A stretch of 64,000 bases of DNA from NCBI RefSeq assembly GCF_946479415.1, contig NZ_CAMLFY010000007.1, forward strand, positions 16,260-80,259. The letters are read 5' to 3'. Shown here piece by piece: positions 38,100 through 47,317 of the stretch. The stretch's first letter is position 1. Each line of letters starts with the position of its first letter. Below the pieces are notes generated by a model. That model searched no databases. It was not told the DNA's origin and was given only the letters and a program-made list of their open reading frames with translations. This stretch comes from an uncultured Shinella sp. Lineage in GTDB: Bacteria > Pseudomonadota > Alphaproteobacteria > Rhizobiales > Rhizobiaceae. The position numbers and the translations under genes are program-made.

Positions 38100-38137
38100 G
38101 GCGTCCGGCTCTTCGAAGCCGGTCCAATCCGATCCAG

Positions 38138-38170
38138 AAAACCCCGGCCCGCCCGGGGTTTTTTCGTTTT
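38138..38170 (+). terminator. Rho-independent terminator of bfr
   Basis: AACCCCGG and CCGGGGTT form a stem around CCCGC, followed by TTTTTTCGTTTT, about 40 nt after the bfr stop. Confidence 0.9.
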
Positions 38171-38191
38171 CGGCCTTGCGCTTTTGCGCCT

Positions 38192-38257
38192 GTTCCCGAG
38201 GGAACAGAGGTGCTTCGCGCCTGTTCCATGCACCCCTCTGTCAGTTCCCGCGGGAAC
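38192..38257. repeat. Two GTTCCCG palindromes before the RTX gene
   Basis: GTTCCCGAGGGAAC (38192-38205) and the perfect palindrome GTTCCCGCGGGAAC (38244-38257) lie 52 bp apart, with a further TGTTCC half between them. Symmetric paired sites of this kind often bind dimeric regulators. They are 250-300 bp before the RTX start; the 38258-38500 stretch otherwise shows only that gene's ribosome site. Confidence 0.55.
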
Positions 38258-38502
38258 AGGGATGCGGCTTTTTTTGCACAATATAGCCGGCAAGAACGCA
38301 TGCATTCGGCGGCGTTCGACTGAACAGACGATGCCGGTCCCGGCTCGAAAAGGATGAAGGTTCAGCCCGGGCGTTGCCGTCCGGCACGGACGCTCCCGGC
38401 GCGATGAGCGCCTCACCCCGGACCCTCCACGCTTTACGACGCGGTTCCGTGCGGAACCGTGAGGGCCGGCGCGTGTCCAGAATGCAAGATCAGGAGGCCC
38501 GG

Positions 38503-41472
38503 ATGGGTATGGTAATGGGTACGGATGGTGTCGACAATCTGCTCGGCAGCGATCTCGAGGACGACTTCATCATGGCGCTTGGCGGCGCCGACAAAATCAA
38601 TGGCGGCATGGGTGTGGACCAGATCATGGGCGGCGCCGGTGACGACATCGCCAACGGCTCCTTCCAGAACGACTTCCTTATGGGAGACGAGGGCAAGGAC
38701 ACGCTCTACGGCGACAGCGGCGACGACATGTTCGACGGCGGTGCGGGGGCCGACAAGCTCTATGGCGGCTCGGGCCGCGACATGTTCGCAGTCGGCAAGC
38801 TCGCGACGGCTTCGGGCGATGTCGTGGACGGCGGTTCGGGCACCGATCGCCTGATCATCGACTATTCCGATCAGGCTACAGGGCTCAACATCACCATCAA
38901 GGACTGGATTTCGCCCCAGACGCTGACGGGTAATGTCAGCGCGCTGAATGTCGAGAGCTTCCAGATTACCGGCACGAACCTTGCCGACCGCATCACCGGC
39001 GGCAACTATGCCGATATTCTGACCGGTGGTCGCGGTGACGATATCCTTTCCGGCGGCCGCGGCTTCGATGTGCTGATGGGCGACGAGGGCAAGGACACGT
39101 TGCGCGGCGGCTACGGCACCGACTACCTAACGGGCGGTGCCGACGACGACCTTCTCTATGGCGATCAGGGCAGCGACCTTCTTTATGGCGGCACCGGCAA
39201 TGACACCGTCCATGGCGGCGATGCCACGGACCTGATCTATGGCGAAGCCGGCAACGACAAGCTCTATGGCGATGCCGGTGACGATCTCATCGACGGCGGT
39301 GCCGGCAACGACACGATCAACGGCGGCTCCGGCAACGACACAGTCACGTACAAATACGGTGAGGGCAAGGACACGATCACCGATTCGAGCGGCAGCGACC
39401 GCCTGGTGATCGAAGCCTTCACCGGCAACTTCACGGCCAAGGCGGCGACGGTCGTCAACACGATCGGCGGCGGCACGACGATTTCGGGCTTCGAGCACTA
39501 TACGATCAAAGCTGTGGGAACCGGCGCCAACACGATCACGACGCTCTCCGGCAACGACGTCATCAATTCCGGCGCAGGCAACGACGTCGTCAATGCCGGC
39601 GACGGCAGCAACCGGGTCGATGCCGGTCTCGGCAAGGACAATGTGACGACCGGCACGGGGGCCGACTATGTGCTCCTCGGTGATGGCGGCGCCGACACGG
39701 CCGATGGCGGCAAGGGGATCGATACGGTTTCGGTCGATCGCAAGTCTGCCACGACGGCTCTGACCTTCGAGGCGACAGGCGCCAATGCCAAGATCAGCGA
39801 CGGCACGGTGCTGAAGAACTTCGAGACGATCGAAGTGTCTTTCGGTGCGGGCAACGACGTCGTGAAATCGGTCGGGACGGCCAGCAGCGTGCGTTTTTAT
39901 GGTTTTGCCGGCAATGACACGCTGATCGGCACGGCCGGCAGCGACATGCTCGATGGCGGCGCGGGCAACGACAAGCTGACATCCGGTGCCGGCAACGATA
40001 CCCTCTACGACAATGGCGGCACCAACACGATCAGCGCCGGCGACGGCAACGACGTGGTGCGCGTCGGCGACCTCGGTTCGTCGATCGGCCACAACACGGT
40101 CGATCTCGGCACGGGCAATGATGCCTTCTACCGCACGGCCTCCACCGGCAAGCTGACGCTCGACGGCGGCACGGGCACGGACTTCGCCTCCATCGACTTC
40201 AGCAAATATTCGTCTGGTATCACCTTCAAGGTAGCGCCGAATGTCGTCGTGGCCGGGACACCGGTCACGGTGAAGAACATCGAGCGCGTCGCGCTTTACG
40301 GCGGTGCCGGCAACGACGTCTTTACCGGCGGTTCGCTGAACGACGAACTGCGCGGCGGTGCGGGCAACGACACGCTGACGGGCGGCGCGGGCAACGATAT
40401 CCTCTCGGGCGATGCCGGCAACGACACGCTGCGCGGCGGCGATGGCAACGACACGCTCTATGGCGACGGTCTGGACAAGACCGGCGGCAAGGACAAGCTC
40501 TATGCCGAGGCGGGCAACGACACCGTCTATGCCGGCATCGGCGATGTTGCCGACGGCGGCACCGGTACGGACACGCTCGATCTCGACGTTGCCGAGCAGA
40601 CGAAGGATATCAGCTTCAAGTTCACCACCGGCAAGGTGACGGTCGATGCCACGACCAGCTTCAATGCCTTCGAAACGCTCGTCTATGACGGCTCGAAGGG
40701 CAAGGACACGGTCACCGGCGGCAGCCTCAACGACAAGCTCTTCGGCAATGCCGGCAACGATGTGCTGCATGGTGCCGACGGCCATGACTGGCTGGAAGAT
40801 GGTGCCGGCAACGATCAGCTGTTCGGCGATGCCGGTCATGACACGCTCGTTCGCACCGATTTCACCGGCAAGGACGTCTTCGACGGCGGCTCGGGCCAGG
40901 ATACGCTGCTGTTCAAGGATGGTCCCACCTCGGTGGTTCTCGATCTGGAAAACCAGGCGAAGAACAAAGGCCTTGCCCTTGGTCTCACCGTCAAGAACGT
41001 CGAGATCATCCACGGCAGCAGCGCCGATGACGATATCCGGGGCGATGCCGGCGCCAATACGCTTTATGGCGGCGGCGCCGACGACGTGCTACAAGGCCGT
41101 GGGGGCGACGACATGCTCTCCGGCGGCGCGGGTGACGACTGGCTCACCGGTGGCTCCGGCAAGGATCTGTTTATCTTCAACCTTGAGGGCCGGGACGGCG
41201 AGGGTGACGTCATCACCGACTTCACCCGTGGCCAGGACAAGCTGATGATCGATCGCAGCGACTATGGCATCGCGTCCGGCGACGCGACCGTGATGCTGGT
41301 CGTCGGGGCCGATCCCGTGGCGACATCGAGCAAGGGCACATTCCTGTTCGAAAGCGACAACGGTCGCCTGTGGTTCGATGCCGACGGCAGGGGCTCGGAC
41401 GCGGATCTCGAATTGGTTGCCACATTGCAGGGCGTCAAGACGCTCACGACCAGCGATTTCGGCTTCCTTTGA
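38503..41472 (+). CDS. RTX calcium-binding repeat protein, probable type I secretion substrate
   Basis: A 989-residue protein made almost wholly of glycine/aspartate nonapeptide repeats of the GGxGxD type (dozens of copies, in blocks separated by beta-rich spacers such as TLTFEATGANAKIS and VTGGSLNDKLFG), which fold as calcium-stabilised beta-rolls outside the cell. The C terminus, RDGEGDVITDFTRGQDKLMI then a nonrepeat region ending in SDFGFL, resembles a type I secretion signal. No ABC or membrane-fusion partner is adjacent. AGGAGG lies 5 nt before the chosen ATG. The function (adhesion, biofilm, enzyme) cannot be read from the repeats and no catalytic domain is seen. Confidence 0.85.
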   Translation: MGMVMGTDGVDNLLGSDLEDDFIMALGGADKINGGMGVDQIMGGAGDDIANGSFQNDFLMGDEGKDTLYGDSGDDMFDGGAGADKLYGGSGRDMFAVGKLATASGDVVDGGSGTDRLIIDYSDQATGLNITIKDWISPQTLTGNVSALNVESFQITGTNLADRITGGNYADILTGGRGDDILSGGRGFDVLMGDEGKDTLRGGYGTDYLTGGADDDLLYGDQGSDLLYGGTGNDTVHGGDATDLIYGEAGNDKLYGDAGDDLIDGGAGNDTINGGSGNDTVTYKYGEGKDTITDSSGSDRLVIEAFTGNFTAKAATVVNTIGGGTTISGFEHYTIKAVGTGANTITTLSGNDVINSGAGNDVVNAGDGSNRVDAGLGKDNVTTGTGADYVLLGDGGADTADGGKGIDTVSVDRKSATTALTFEATGANAKISDGTVLKNFETIEVSFGAGNDVVKSVGTASSVRFYGFAGNDTLIGTAGSDMLDGGAGNDKLTSGAGNDTLYDNGGTNTISAGDGNDVVRVGDLGSSIGHNTVDLGTGNDAFYRTASTGKLTLDGGTGTDFASIDFSKYSSGITFKVAPNVVVAGTPVTVKNIERVALYGGAGNDVFTGGSLNDELRGGAGNDTLTGGAGNDILSGDAGNDTLRGGDGNDTLYGDGLDKTGGKDKLYAEAGNDTVYAGIGDVADGGTGTDTLDLDVAEQTKDISFKFTTGKVTVDATTSFNAFETLVYDGSKGKDTVTGGSLNDKLFGNAGNDVLHGADGHDWLEDGAGNDQLFGDAGHDTLVRTDFTGKDVFDGGSGQDTLLFKDGPTSVVLDLENQAKNKGLALGLTVKNVEIIHGSSADDDIRGDAGANTLYGGGADDVLQGRGGDDMLSGGAGDDWLTGGSGKDLFIFNLEGRDGEGDVITDFTRGQDKLMIDRSDYGIASGDATVMLVVGADPVATSSKGTFLFESDNGRLWFDADGRGSDADLELVATLQGVKTLTTSDFGFL

Positions 41473-41488
41473 TCGCAGGAAGACGAGA

Positions 41489-41520
41489 AACCCTCCCCGG
41501 CTCGCCCCGGGGAGGGTATT
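41489..41520. terminator. Terminator between RTX and rppH genes
   Basis: ACCCTCCCCGG and CCGGGGAGGGT arms with a short CTCGC loop, followed by ATTTGTATT, lie between the convergent stops of the RTX gene and rppH and could serve both directions. Confidence 0.75.
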
Positions 41521-41525
41521 TGTAT

Positions 41526-42053
41526 TCAGGGCGCGAGATGGGCGAAGGCGGCGACGACCTCTTCATAGACCTTGCGCTTGAAGGGCACGATGAGGTCCGG
41601 CAGGTCCCGCATCGGCTTCCAGCCCCACTCCTCGAATTCCGGCTCGTGGCCGCCCGGCGGCGGGTTGATGGCGATCTCGCTTTCGGCGCCCTCGAAGCGG
41701 AACGCATACCAGCGCTGCGTCTGGCCGCGGAATTTTCCCTTGAGGCCGATGCCGATCAGGTGTTCCGGCAGGTCGTAATTGATCCAGCGCCCCGCATCGG
41801 CAAGGAGCGAAACGCTCTTCATGCCGGTTTCCTCGTAGAGCTCGCGATAGGCGGCTTCGAGCGGATCCTCGCCCTTGTCGATGCCGCCCTGCGGCATCTG
41901 CCAGAGCTGCGGCGAGCCGTCATATTCGGAATTGCCGATGGCGATGCGCCGGCCGGCCCAGACCTTGTTATCGGCATTCAGCACCATGATGCCGACGCAG
42001 GGGCGATAGGGCAGATCCTCGGCCCTGATCACCCTGTCCTTATCCTTGCCCAT
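41526..42053 (-). CDS. rppH: RNA pyrophosphohydrolase RppH (Nudix)
   Basis: RppH removes pyrophosphate from the 5' end of mRNAs and so triggers decay; related rhizobial proteins act on diadenosine polyphosphates. The Nudix box spans residues 56-78 with the invariant Gly56, Glu62, REL at 70-72, Glu74, Glu75 and Gly77. [10 protein letters not shown] and the [12 protein letters not shown] stretch are typical of RppH. The start MGKDKDRVI gives 175 residues. The divergent polysaccharide deacetylase gene ends only 10 nt upstream, so the two are probably co-transcribed with ctpA and the envC-like gene. Confidence 0.92.
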   Translation of the reverse strand: MGKDKDRVIRAEDLPYRPCVGIMVLNADNKVWAGRRIAIGNSEYDGSPQLWQMPQGGIDKGEDPLEAAYRELYEETGMKSVSLLADAGRWINYDLPEHLIGIGLKGKFRGQTQRWYAFRFEGAESEIAINPPPGGHEPEFEEWGWKPMRDLPDLIVPFKRKVYEEVVAAFAHLAP

Positions 42054-42063
42054 CCGATCGTTC

Positions 42064-43266
42064 CTATTGTTTGGAGGGGATATCCGCGAGCGAGGCGACA
42101 CCGACGATTTCGATGCCACGGCTGCCCGCTTCCTCGCACCATTCGCGGATGGCGTCCACACTCTCGTCGAAGGCCGAGGCGATGCCGATGGCCGTGCCGT
42201 TGCGCCGCGCGATGCGCTCCAGCTCGTCGAGCTTCTTCAGCACCGATTCGCGCGACAGGTCGGCATCGAGCTGAAGATCGGCAAAGGCATGCGGCGCCTC
42301 GACGGCGCCGGCAATGGTGCCGGACAGGGACTGCGCCGAACTGCCATCGTCGAGGAAGACGAGACCGCGGCTGGCGACATCGCGCATGACGGGCTCCAGC
42401 GCGTCCGCATCGGAGAGGAAGCGCCCGCCCATGAAGTTCACGATACCGGTATAGTTGGTGGTCTTCGCCATGGCGCGATGCAGCTCGGCGAGGTTCTTGG
42501 CCTCGCCGAGATCGGTGCGCAGCGTGTGCGGGCCGGGATCGTTATCCGGGTAATCGAAGGGTTCGAACGGCACCTGGAGCAGGATTTCATGGCCGTCGCG
42601 GCGGGCTTCCTGCATCCAGCGCGGCAGGCTGTTGCCGCTCGCCGCAAAGGCCAGGGTCACTTCGCCGGGCAATTCCTTGATGGCGCGCTGCGTGCCCGTC
42701 TGGCTGAGGCCGAGGCCGCCGACGACGATGGCGATGCGCGTGCCGCGCGCACCCGACCACGGCCGTGCATACTGGTCCATCGGCCGGGTGCCGTCGAGGC
42801 CGATCACGGGGATCTTGCCGTCGGACGTATCTTCCAGCAGGTCCTCGTTCGGGAAGGCGGCGGTGCGAGAATCCTGGCCGACGCGGCCGGCCTCGATGAT
42901 CAGCGGACCGGACCCTGTGCGACTGCCGGGCTTGTAGGTGCGCACGACATTGCCGTCGTCGGTGAGCGTTTCCTCGACGCGTGCGCCGGAAAGGCCTGAT
43001 GTGCGGGGTACGCGCTCCTTGGCGACGGCGACCTTCTGGTCGGCCTTGTCGTCGGTCTGGGTGTTGTTGGCGGTTTCTTCCGCGGGCGCGGAAAGCGGCG
43101 TCGTGATGAGGCCGCTCGGCGCCATGGCCGTCCAGCCTGAAAAACCGAGAAGACCGGCGACGGTGAGAGCAAACACGACAGTGCCGGCCGAGAACCGTGA
43201 CGGTCCTGCCGGTTGCGGCCTTGCCTTGCGGTCCTGGCCGAGCGGTGCGTGAATGTCTGTGCCCAA
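42064..43266 (-). CDS. Divergent polysaccharide deacetylase family protein (YibQ-like)
   Basis: A 400-residue protein of the YibQ/DUF610 family, whose fold resembles polysaccharide deacetylases. An N-terminal membrane anchor (about residues 26-46: [20 protein letters not shown]) and a proline/charge-rich linker precede the conserved domain, which starts at [20 protein letters not shown] and includes [46 protein letters not shown] and [14 protein letters not shown]. These are the canonical YibQ stretches. Its place after the envC-like and ctpA genes suggests a periplasmic envelope or peptidoglycan role, but no activity is established for the family. Confidence 0.85.
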   Translation of the reverse strand: MGTDIHAPLGQDRKARPQPAGPSRFSAGTVVFALTVAGLLGFSGWTAMAPSGLITTPLSAPAEETANNTQTDDKADQKVAVAKERVPRTSGLSGARVEETLTDDGNVVRTYKPGSRTGSGPLIIEAGRVGQDSRTAAFPNEDLLEDTSDGKIPVIGLDGTRPMDQYARPWSGARGTRIAIVVGGLGLSQTGTQRAIKELPGEVTLAFAASGNSLPRWMQEARRDGHEILLQVPFEPFDYPDNDPGPHTLRTDLGEAKNLAELHRAMAKTTNYTGIVNFMGGRFLSDADALEPVMRDVASRGLVFLDDGSSAQSLSGTIAGAVEAPHAFADLQLDADLSRESVLKKLDELERIARRNGTAIGIASAFDESVDAIREWCEEAGSRGIEIVGVASLADIPSKQ

Positions 43267-43337
43267 GGTCAGTCCGCGCTGGCCGGAAGCTCAAGAGGAA
43301 ATCCAGGCCCGCATGGGACGGGCCTGGATGAAGCGGA

Positions 43338-44660
43338 TCAGTTCTTCAGCTCTGCCTTTTCCGGATTGGCCGGGAAGGACTTGTCGGTCTTCTGGCCCCG
43401 CAGCAGTTCCAGCGCGTATTGAAGCTGGACGTCGTCCTTGGCTTCCGGCGGCACATAGGCGGCAGAGCCGGAACCCTGGTCGGTTTCGCTCTGGCCCTGG
43501 ATATGGCCGCGCAGGCTCGATTCACCGGCGGTTTCCAGCTTGCCCTGCAGCTCGGCCGGCAGCGGCTGTTCAACGGTGATATCAGGCGTGATGCCCGTGC
43601 CCTGGATCGATTTGCCCGACGGCGTGTAGTAGAGCGCCGTCGTCAGGCGCAGCGCGCCGGCGTCACCCATCGGGATGATGGTCTGGACCGAACCCTTGCC
43701 GAAGGACCGCGTGCCGAGCACGGTGGCGCGGCGCAGATCCTGCAGCGCGCCGGCGACGATCTCCGATGCCGAAGCAGAGCCGCCGTTGACGAGGACGATG
43801 ACGGGCTTGCCATCGGCGTCGTCACCCGGTGTGGCGTTGAAGCGGCGGGTTTCGTCCTCGTTGCGGCCGCGGGTCGAAACGACCTCGCCACGCTCCAGGA
43901 AGGCGTCGGAAACGTTGATCGCCTGGTCGAGCAGGCCGCCGGGATTGAGGCGCAGGTCGAGCACATAGCCCTTCAGCTTGTCGGCCGGAACCTGTTCCTT
44001 GATCTTGGTCATCGCGGCTTCGAGGTCGTCATAGGTCTTCTCCGTGAAGGAGATGACGCGCAGATAGCCGACATCGCCCTCGACGCGGAACTTGACCGCC
44101 TTGACGGCAATGACGTCGCGCATGATGGTCAGTTCGATCGGCTTGTCGGCGCCCTTGCGGATCAGCGTCAGCTTGATCGGCGTATTGACCGCACCGCGCA
44201 TTTTCTCGACCGCTTCCTCGAGCTTCAGGCCACGCACGTCCGCGCCGTCGATCTTCGAGATGAAGTCGCCCGCCAGAACACCCGCGCGCGCCGCCGGCGT
44301 GTCGTCGATCGGCGTGATGACCTTGACGAGCTCGTCTTCCATCGTGACTTCGATGCCGAGGCCGCCGAATTCGCCGCGCGTCTGGGTGCGCATGTCGTCG
44401 GCATCCTTGGCATTCATGTAGGACGAATGCGGGTCGAGCGAGGAGAGCATGCCGTTGATGGCGTTCTCGATCAGCTGGTCTTCCTTCGGCGGCGTCACAT
44501 ATTGCGCACGCACGCGTTCGAACACGTCACCGAAGATCGAGAGCTCGCGATAGGTCGACGATCCCGCGGCTTCGGCGGGCAGCGTTGCCGTGTTGATGAC
44601 GCTCATGGCCGTCGCACCCATGAGTGCACCGACGAGAACGAGTGAAGCCCTACGAATCAT
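43338..44660 (-). CDS. ctpA: C-terminal processing serine protease CtpA
   Basis: A periplasmic PDZ protease of family S41 that trims C termini and, in related bacteria, cleaves peptidoglycan hydrolases. The signal region (MIRRASLVLVGALMGATAM) leads to a PDZ domain (about 95-175 with EFGGLGIEV) and the catalytic domain: LDLRLNPGGLL, nucleophile region VNGGSASASEIVAGAL near 292-306 and general-base lysine 322 in FGKGSVQT. The 440 residues include a low-complexity C-terminal tail. Its start overlaps the end of the envC-like gene by 11 nt, supporting joint function in the envelope. Confidence 0.93.
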   Translation of the reverse strand: MIRRASLVLVGALMGATAMSVINTATLPAEAAGSSTYRELSIFGDVFERVRAQYVTPPKEDQLIENAINGMLSSLDPHSSYMNAKDADDMRTQTRGEFGGLGIEVTMEDELVKVITPIDDTPAARAGVLAGDFISKIDGADVRGLKLEEAVEKMRGAVNTPIKLTLIRKGADKPIELTIMRDVIAVKAVKFRVEGDVGYLRVISFTEKTYDDLEAAMTKIKEQVPADKLKGYVLDLRLNPGGLLDQAINVSDAFLERGEVVSTRGRNEDETRRFNATPGDDADGKPVIVLVNGGSASASEIVAGALQDLRRATVLGTRSFGKGSVQTIIPMGDAGALRLTTALYYTPSGKSIQGTGITPDITVEQPLPAELQGKLETAGESSLRGHIQGQSETDQGSGSAAYVPPEAKDDVQLQYALELLRGQKTDKSFPANPEKAELKN

Positions 44661-46071
44661 TGCGTGCCTTTCCAGAATATTTGGCGGACCACCACGGCTG
44701 GGAATCAACCGGTTTTCCGTTCTTTCGGAATTCAATGTAAAGTGTCGGCTTGTCTGTTTCCAGCGTCAAAGCGTTGACACTCGCAACCCTTTTTTCACCC
44801 ATCACGGCGAGCGGTTCACCCGCCACGACGAACTGCCCCTCACGCACACTCACCTTGTCCATGCCCGAGAGAACCAGGTGATAGCCCTCGCCGGCATTCA
44901 GGATGATCATGCGCCCATAACTGCGAAACGTTCCGGCAAAGACGATCCATCCATCCGACGGCGCCGTGACGAGGGCGCCCGCATTGGTCGCCAGCGTCAT
45001 GCCCTGCGAATCATGGCCAGTACCGTCAGCGTCGCCGAACCGGCGCAGCACGTCGCCTGCCACGGGATAGTCGAGTTTTGCCTGCAATTCCTGAAATTCG
45101 TATGCGGGAGCAATGCGGTTTTTGTCGGGCACGCTGTCGCGGGCCAAGGCGCGTGCCTTCTCGCGTTCGGCGTCCGACTGGTTGCGCCGCTCCTCCTCCT
45201 GGGACTTGGCAAGGGCGGCGGCATCGCGCACCGAGCCGATCTCCCGCTCGAGGCCGCCGATCAGACCCTCGAGGCTCGAGGCGCGGGCCGCGAGCTCTTC
45301 GGCGCGGCGGCGCTCGGCGGCGAGCGTGCGGTTGTTGGTGGTGGCCAGCGCCTCGTTTTCGGCAATCAGCAGCTCGGAGCGCTTCTCCTCCTCGACCCGA
45401 AGCTGCATGGCGTCAATCAGCTCGGTGTGCTCGCGGTCGATATCGCTTTTGATGTCCATGAGCGCGGAGAGATCGTCGACAAGCGCGTCGGTCTCCTTGC
45501 GGATGCCGGGCACGACGGCGCCGAGCAGGATGGCGCTGCGCACCGAGGACAACGCATCATCCGGCGTCACCAGCAGGGCCGGCGGCGGGTTGCGGCCCAT
45601 GCGCTGGAGGGCGGCGAGCACTTCGGCGAGCAGGCCGCGGCGATCGTGCAGCGAGGCGCGCACGCCCGCCTCCCGCTCGCGCATGCCTTCCAGCCGCTTT
45701 TCGCCGGCCAGGATCTTCTCTTCCATGTCCTTGCGCATCGCTGCGGATTTAACGATTTCGTCGCGCAGCGTCTGGCGCGATTTGTCGAGCTTGGCGATTT
45801 CGGCTTCCAGCGCCTTGGTCTTCTCGTCAGAGACGGTAATCGACTGGGAGAGTGTTTCCAGCTCGCGGCGCGTGCTGTCGCGGCGCAGCGAGAGCGCTGC
45901 GGTCGGGTCGACCTCGGCCTTCGGCAGGGAACCGGTCGTGACGGCGGCCTCGTTCGGCTCGGCAATGGCGGAGTGGGACAGGAGGGCAAGCGACAGCACA
46001 GCCGAAAGCAGCGCCGGCCGCAGCAGGCGGCTGACATCTCCACCGGGATAGGCTTTGCCGGTTTTCCTCAT
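44650..46071 (-). CDS. Murein-hydrolase activator, EnvC-like with degenerate LytM domain
   Basis: EnvC proteins activate amidases that split septal peptidoglycan. A signal peptide (LLRPALLSAVLSLALLSHSAIA) is followed by long coiled coils (about residues 55-300, rich in Glu, Arg, Leu) and a C-terminal M23/LytM domain. The M23 zinc ligands are not all kept: the motif that should read HxGxD is GHDSQGMTL, and the HLYAHM-type motif is HLVLSGM. It should therefore be a non-enzymatic activator, as for EnvC itself. The start MRKTGKAYP behind GGGAA gives 473 residues. It shares an overlap with ctpA. Confidence 0.85.
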   Translation of the reverse strand: MRKTGKAYPGGDVSRLLRPALLSAVLSLALLSHSAIAEPNEAAVTTGSLPKAEVDPTAALSLRRDSTRRELETLSQSITVSDEKTKALEAEIAKLDKSRQTLRDEIVKSAAMRKDMEEKILAGEKRLEGMREREAGVRASLHDRRGLLAEVLAALQRMGRNPPPALLVTPDDALSSVRSAILLGAVVPGIRKETDALVDDLSALMDIKSDIDREHTELIDAMQLRVEEEKRSELLIAENEALATTNNRTLAAERRRAEELAARASSLEGLIGGLEREIGSVRDAAALAKSQEEERRNQSDAEREKARALARDSVPDKNRIAPAYEFQELQAKLDYPVAGDVLRRFGDADGTGHDSQGMTLATNAGALVTAPSDGWIVFAGTFRSYGRMIILNAGEGYHLVLSGMDKVSVREGQFVVAGEPLAVMGEKRVASVNALTLETDKPTLYIEFRKNGKPVDSQPWWSAKYSGKARNDS

Positions 46072-46232
46072 CGTTTCCCAAAAATCTGTTCTGACCGCTC
46101 TATGCTGATTTGGCGCTTTCGCCAAGAAATCCTGCGGCCTGAAGATCCCTTGGACAGAAGAGCGCCAAAAATACGGCCTCTGCCATTCTGAACCCCGCCA
46201 TTCTAAACTAGGGGGCTTGTGCGGTGATTGCG

Positions 46233-46715
46233 TCAGCTGCGGTGATAGGGATGGCCGGAGAGGATGGTGACGGCGCGATAGAGCTGCTCGGCGAGCAGGA
46301 TGCGCACGAGCTGGTGCGGCCAGGTCATCTTGCCAAGGCACAGCGTCGCGTCGGCGCGGTCGTAAAGCGCGGGGTCGAGCCCGTCGGCGCCGCCGATGGC
46401 GATCATCAGTTCGCGTTTGCCGGCATCGCGGAACCCACCGAGGAGATTGGCGAAACCGGGCGAATCGAGCGATTTGCCGCGCTCGTCGAGCAGGATCAGC
46501 ACGGCGCCGTCGGGCAGCGCCTTTTCCAGCATCGCCGCTTCCTCGCGCTTGCGCGTCTCGGCATTGCCGGCGCGGCTTTCGCCGACTTCGGCCATCTTGC
46601 CGAGTTCGAGGCCGATGGCGGGACCGGCCTTGGCGAAACGGTCGATATAGCGGGCCGCAAGATCCTTCTCAGGGCCGGCCTTCAGCCGTCCAACCGCAAA
46701 AAGTCCAACCCGCAT
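46233..46715 (-). CDS. rlmH: 23S rRNA (pseudouridine-1915-N3)-methyltransferase RlmH
   Basis: RlmH, a SPOUT enzyme, methylates pseudouridine 1915 in helix 69 of 23S rRNA. The 160-residue protein has LILLDERGKSLDSPGFANLL, the knot loop MIAIGGADGLDPALY and the family-defining C terminus PHQLVRILLAEQLYRAVTILSGHPYHRS. It sits in the order rsfS-rlmH-envC, conserved in many proteobacteria. Confidence 0.95.
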   Translation of the reverse strand: MRVGLFAVGRLKAGPEKDLAARYIDRFAKAGPAIGLELGKMAEVGESRAGNAETRKREEAAMLEKALPDGAVLILLDERGKSLDSPGFANLLGGFRDAGKRELMIAIGGADGLDPALYDRADATLCLGKMTWPHQLVRILLAEQLYRAVTILSGHPYHRS

Positions 46716-46800
46716 CGCCCGAAGCCCTGTCCGTTCGGGTGGCGCCTAAGCCGCGCCACCGTGTTTCCTCGCCAGACAGGTGCCCGGCGTCTTATCGCGT

Positions 46801-47214
46801 TTAGTGAACCGTGCCGTCTTCCATCTCGGGAGCCGCCCACATCCGTTCGATGTTGTAGAACTCTCGGATCTCCGGCCGGAACACATGGACGATGATATCG
46901 CCCGTGTCGATGAGCACCCAGTCGCCGGCTTCAAGGCCTTCGACGCGGGCATTGCCCAGGCCTTCGTCCTTCATGTCGGAGATGAGGTGGTCGGCAATCG
47001 CCATGACGTGACGGTTCGAGCGTCCGGACACGACCACCATGTAGTCGCCCAGCGCCGATTTACCGGCAATGTTGATCGTGACGATATCTTCTGCCTTCGA
47101 GTCCTCGAGGCTAGCGAGGACCAGGTGAAGGGCACGGTCGGCGGCATCGTCGCTGCGGCCCGCGCTCCTGGAGAAAACGCCGATGACGTTTCCCTTTGCG
47201 TGCGCTGTTGTCAG
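46801..47214 (-). CDS. rsfS: Ribosome silencing factor RsfS with probable CTG start
   Basis: RsfS (Iojap) binds ribosomal protein L14 and blocks subunit joining in starvation. Domain core: LHLVLASLEDSKAEDIVTIN, GKSALGDYMVVVSGRSNRH, GDWVLIDTGDIIVHVF. The only ATG lies at residue 59, inside the fold, and there is no ATG, GTG or TTG between it and the upstream stop. The rhizobial N terminus TTAHAKG begins at a CTG preceded by AAAGGAA at proper distance, so initiation at CTG is the best reading (137 residues). A standard gene finder would truncate this gene. nadD lies 100 nt upstream on the same strand. Confidence 0.85.
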   Translation of the reverse strand: MTTAHAKGNVIGVFSRSAGRSDDAADRALHLVLASLEDSKAEDIVTINIAGKSALGDYMVVVSGRSNRHVMAIADHLISDMKDEGLGNARVEGLEAGDWVLIDTGDIIVHVFRPEIREFYNIERMWAAPEMEDGTVH

Positions 47215-47317
47215 GTTCGTTCCTTTCCGTAAAACAGGTCAAGCACGTCTCGTGCCGGTATATGTCGTCCCCGGCACCTACTAAATGTAGGCACCAATGG
47301 TTACCACTTTCAAGACG

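Noticed and set aside
38503..41472. Dense short repeats considered as a CRISPR-like or tandem array
   Set aside because: Repeats are in-frame GGxGxD coding units of an RTX protein with no constant repeat and unique spacers.
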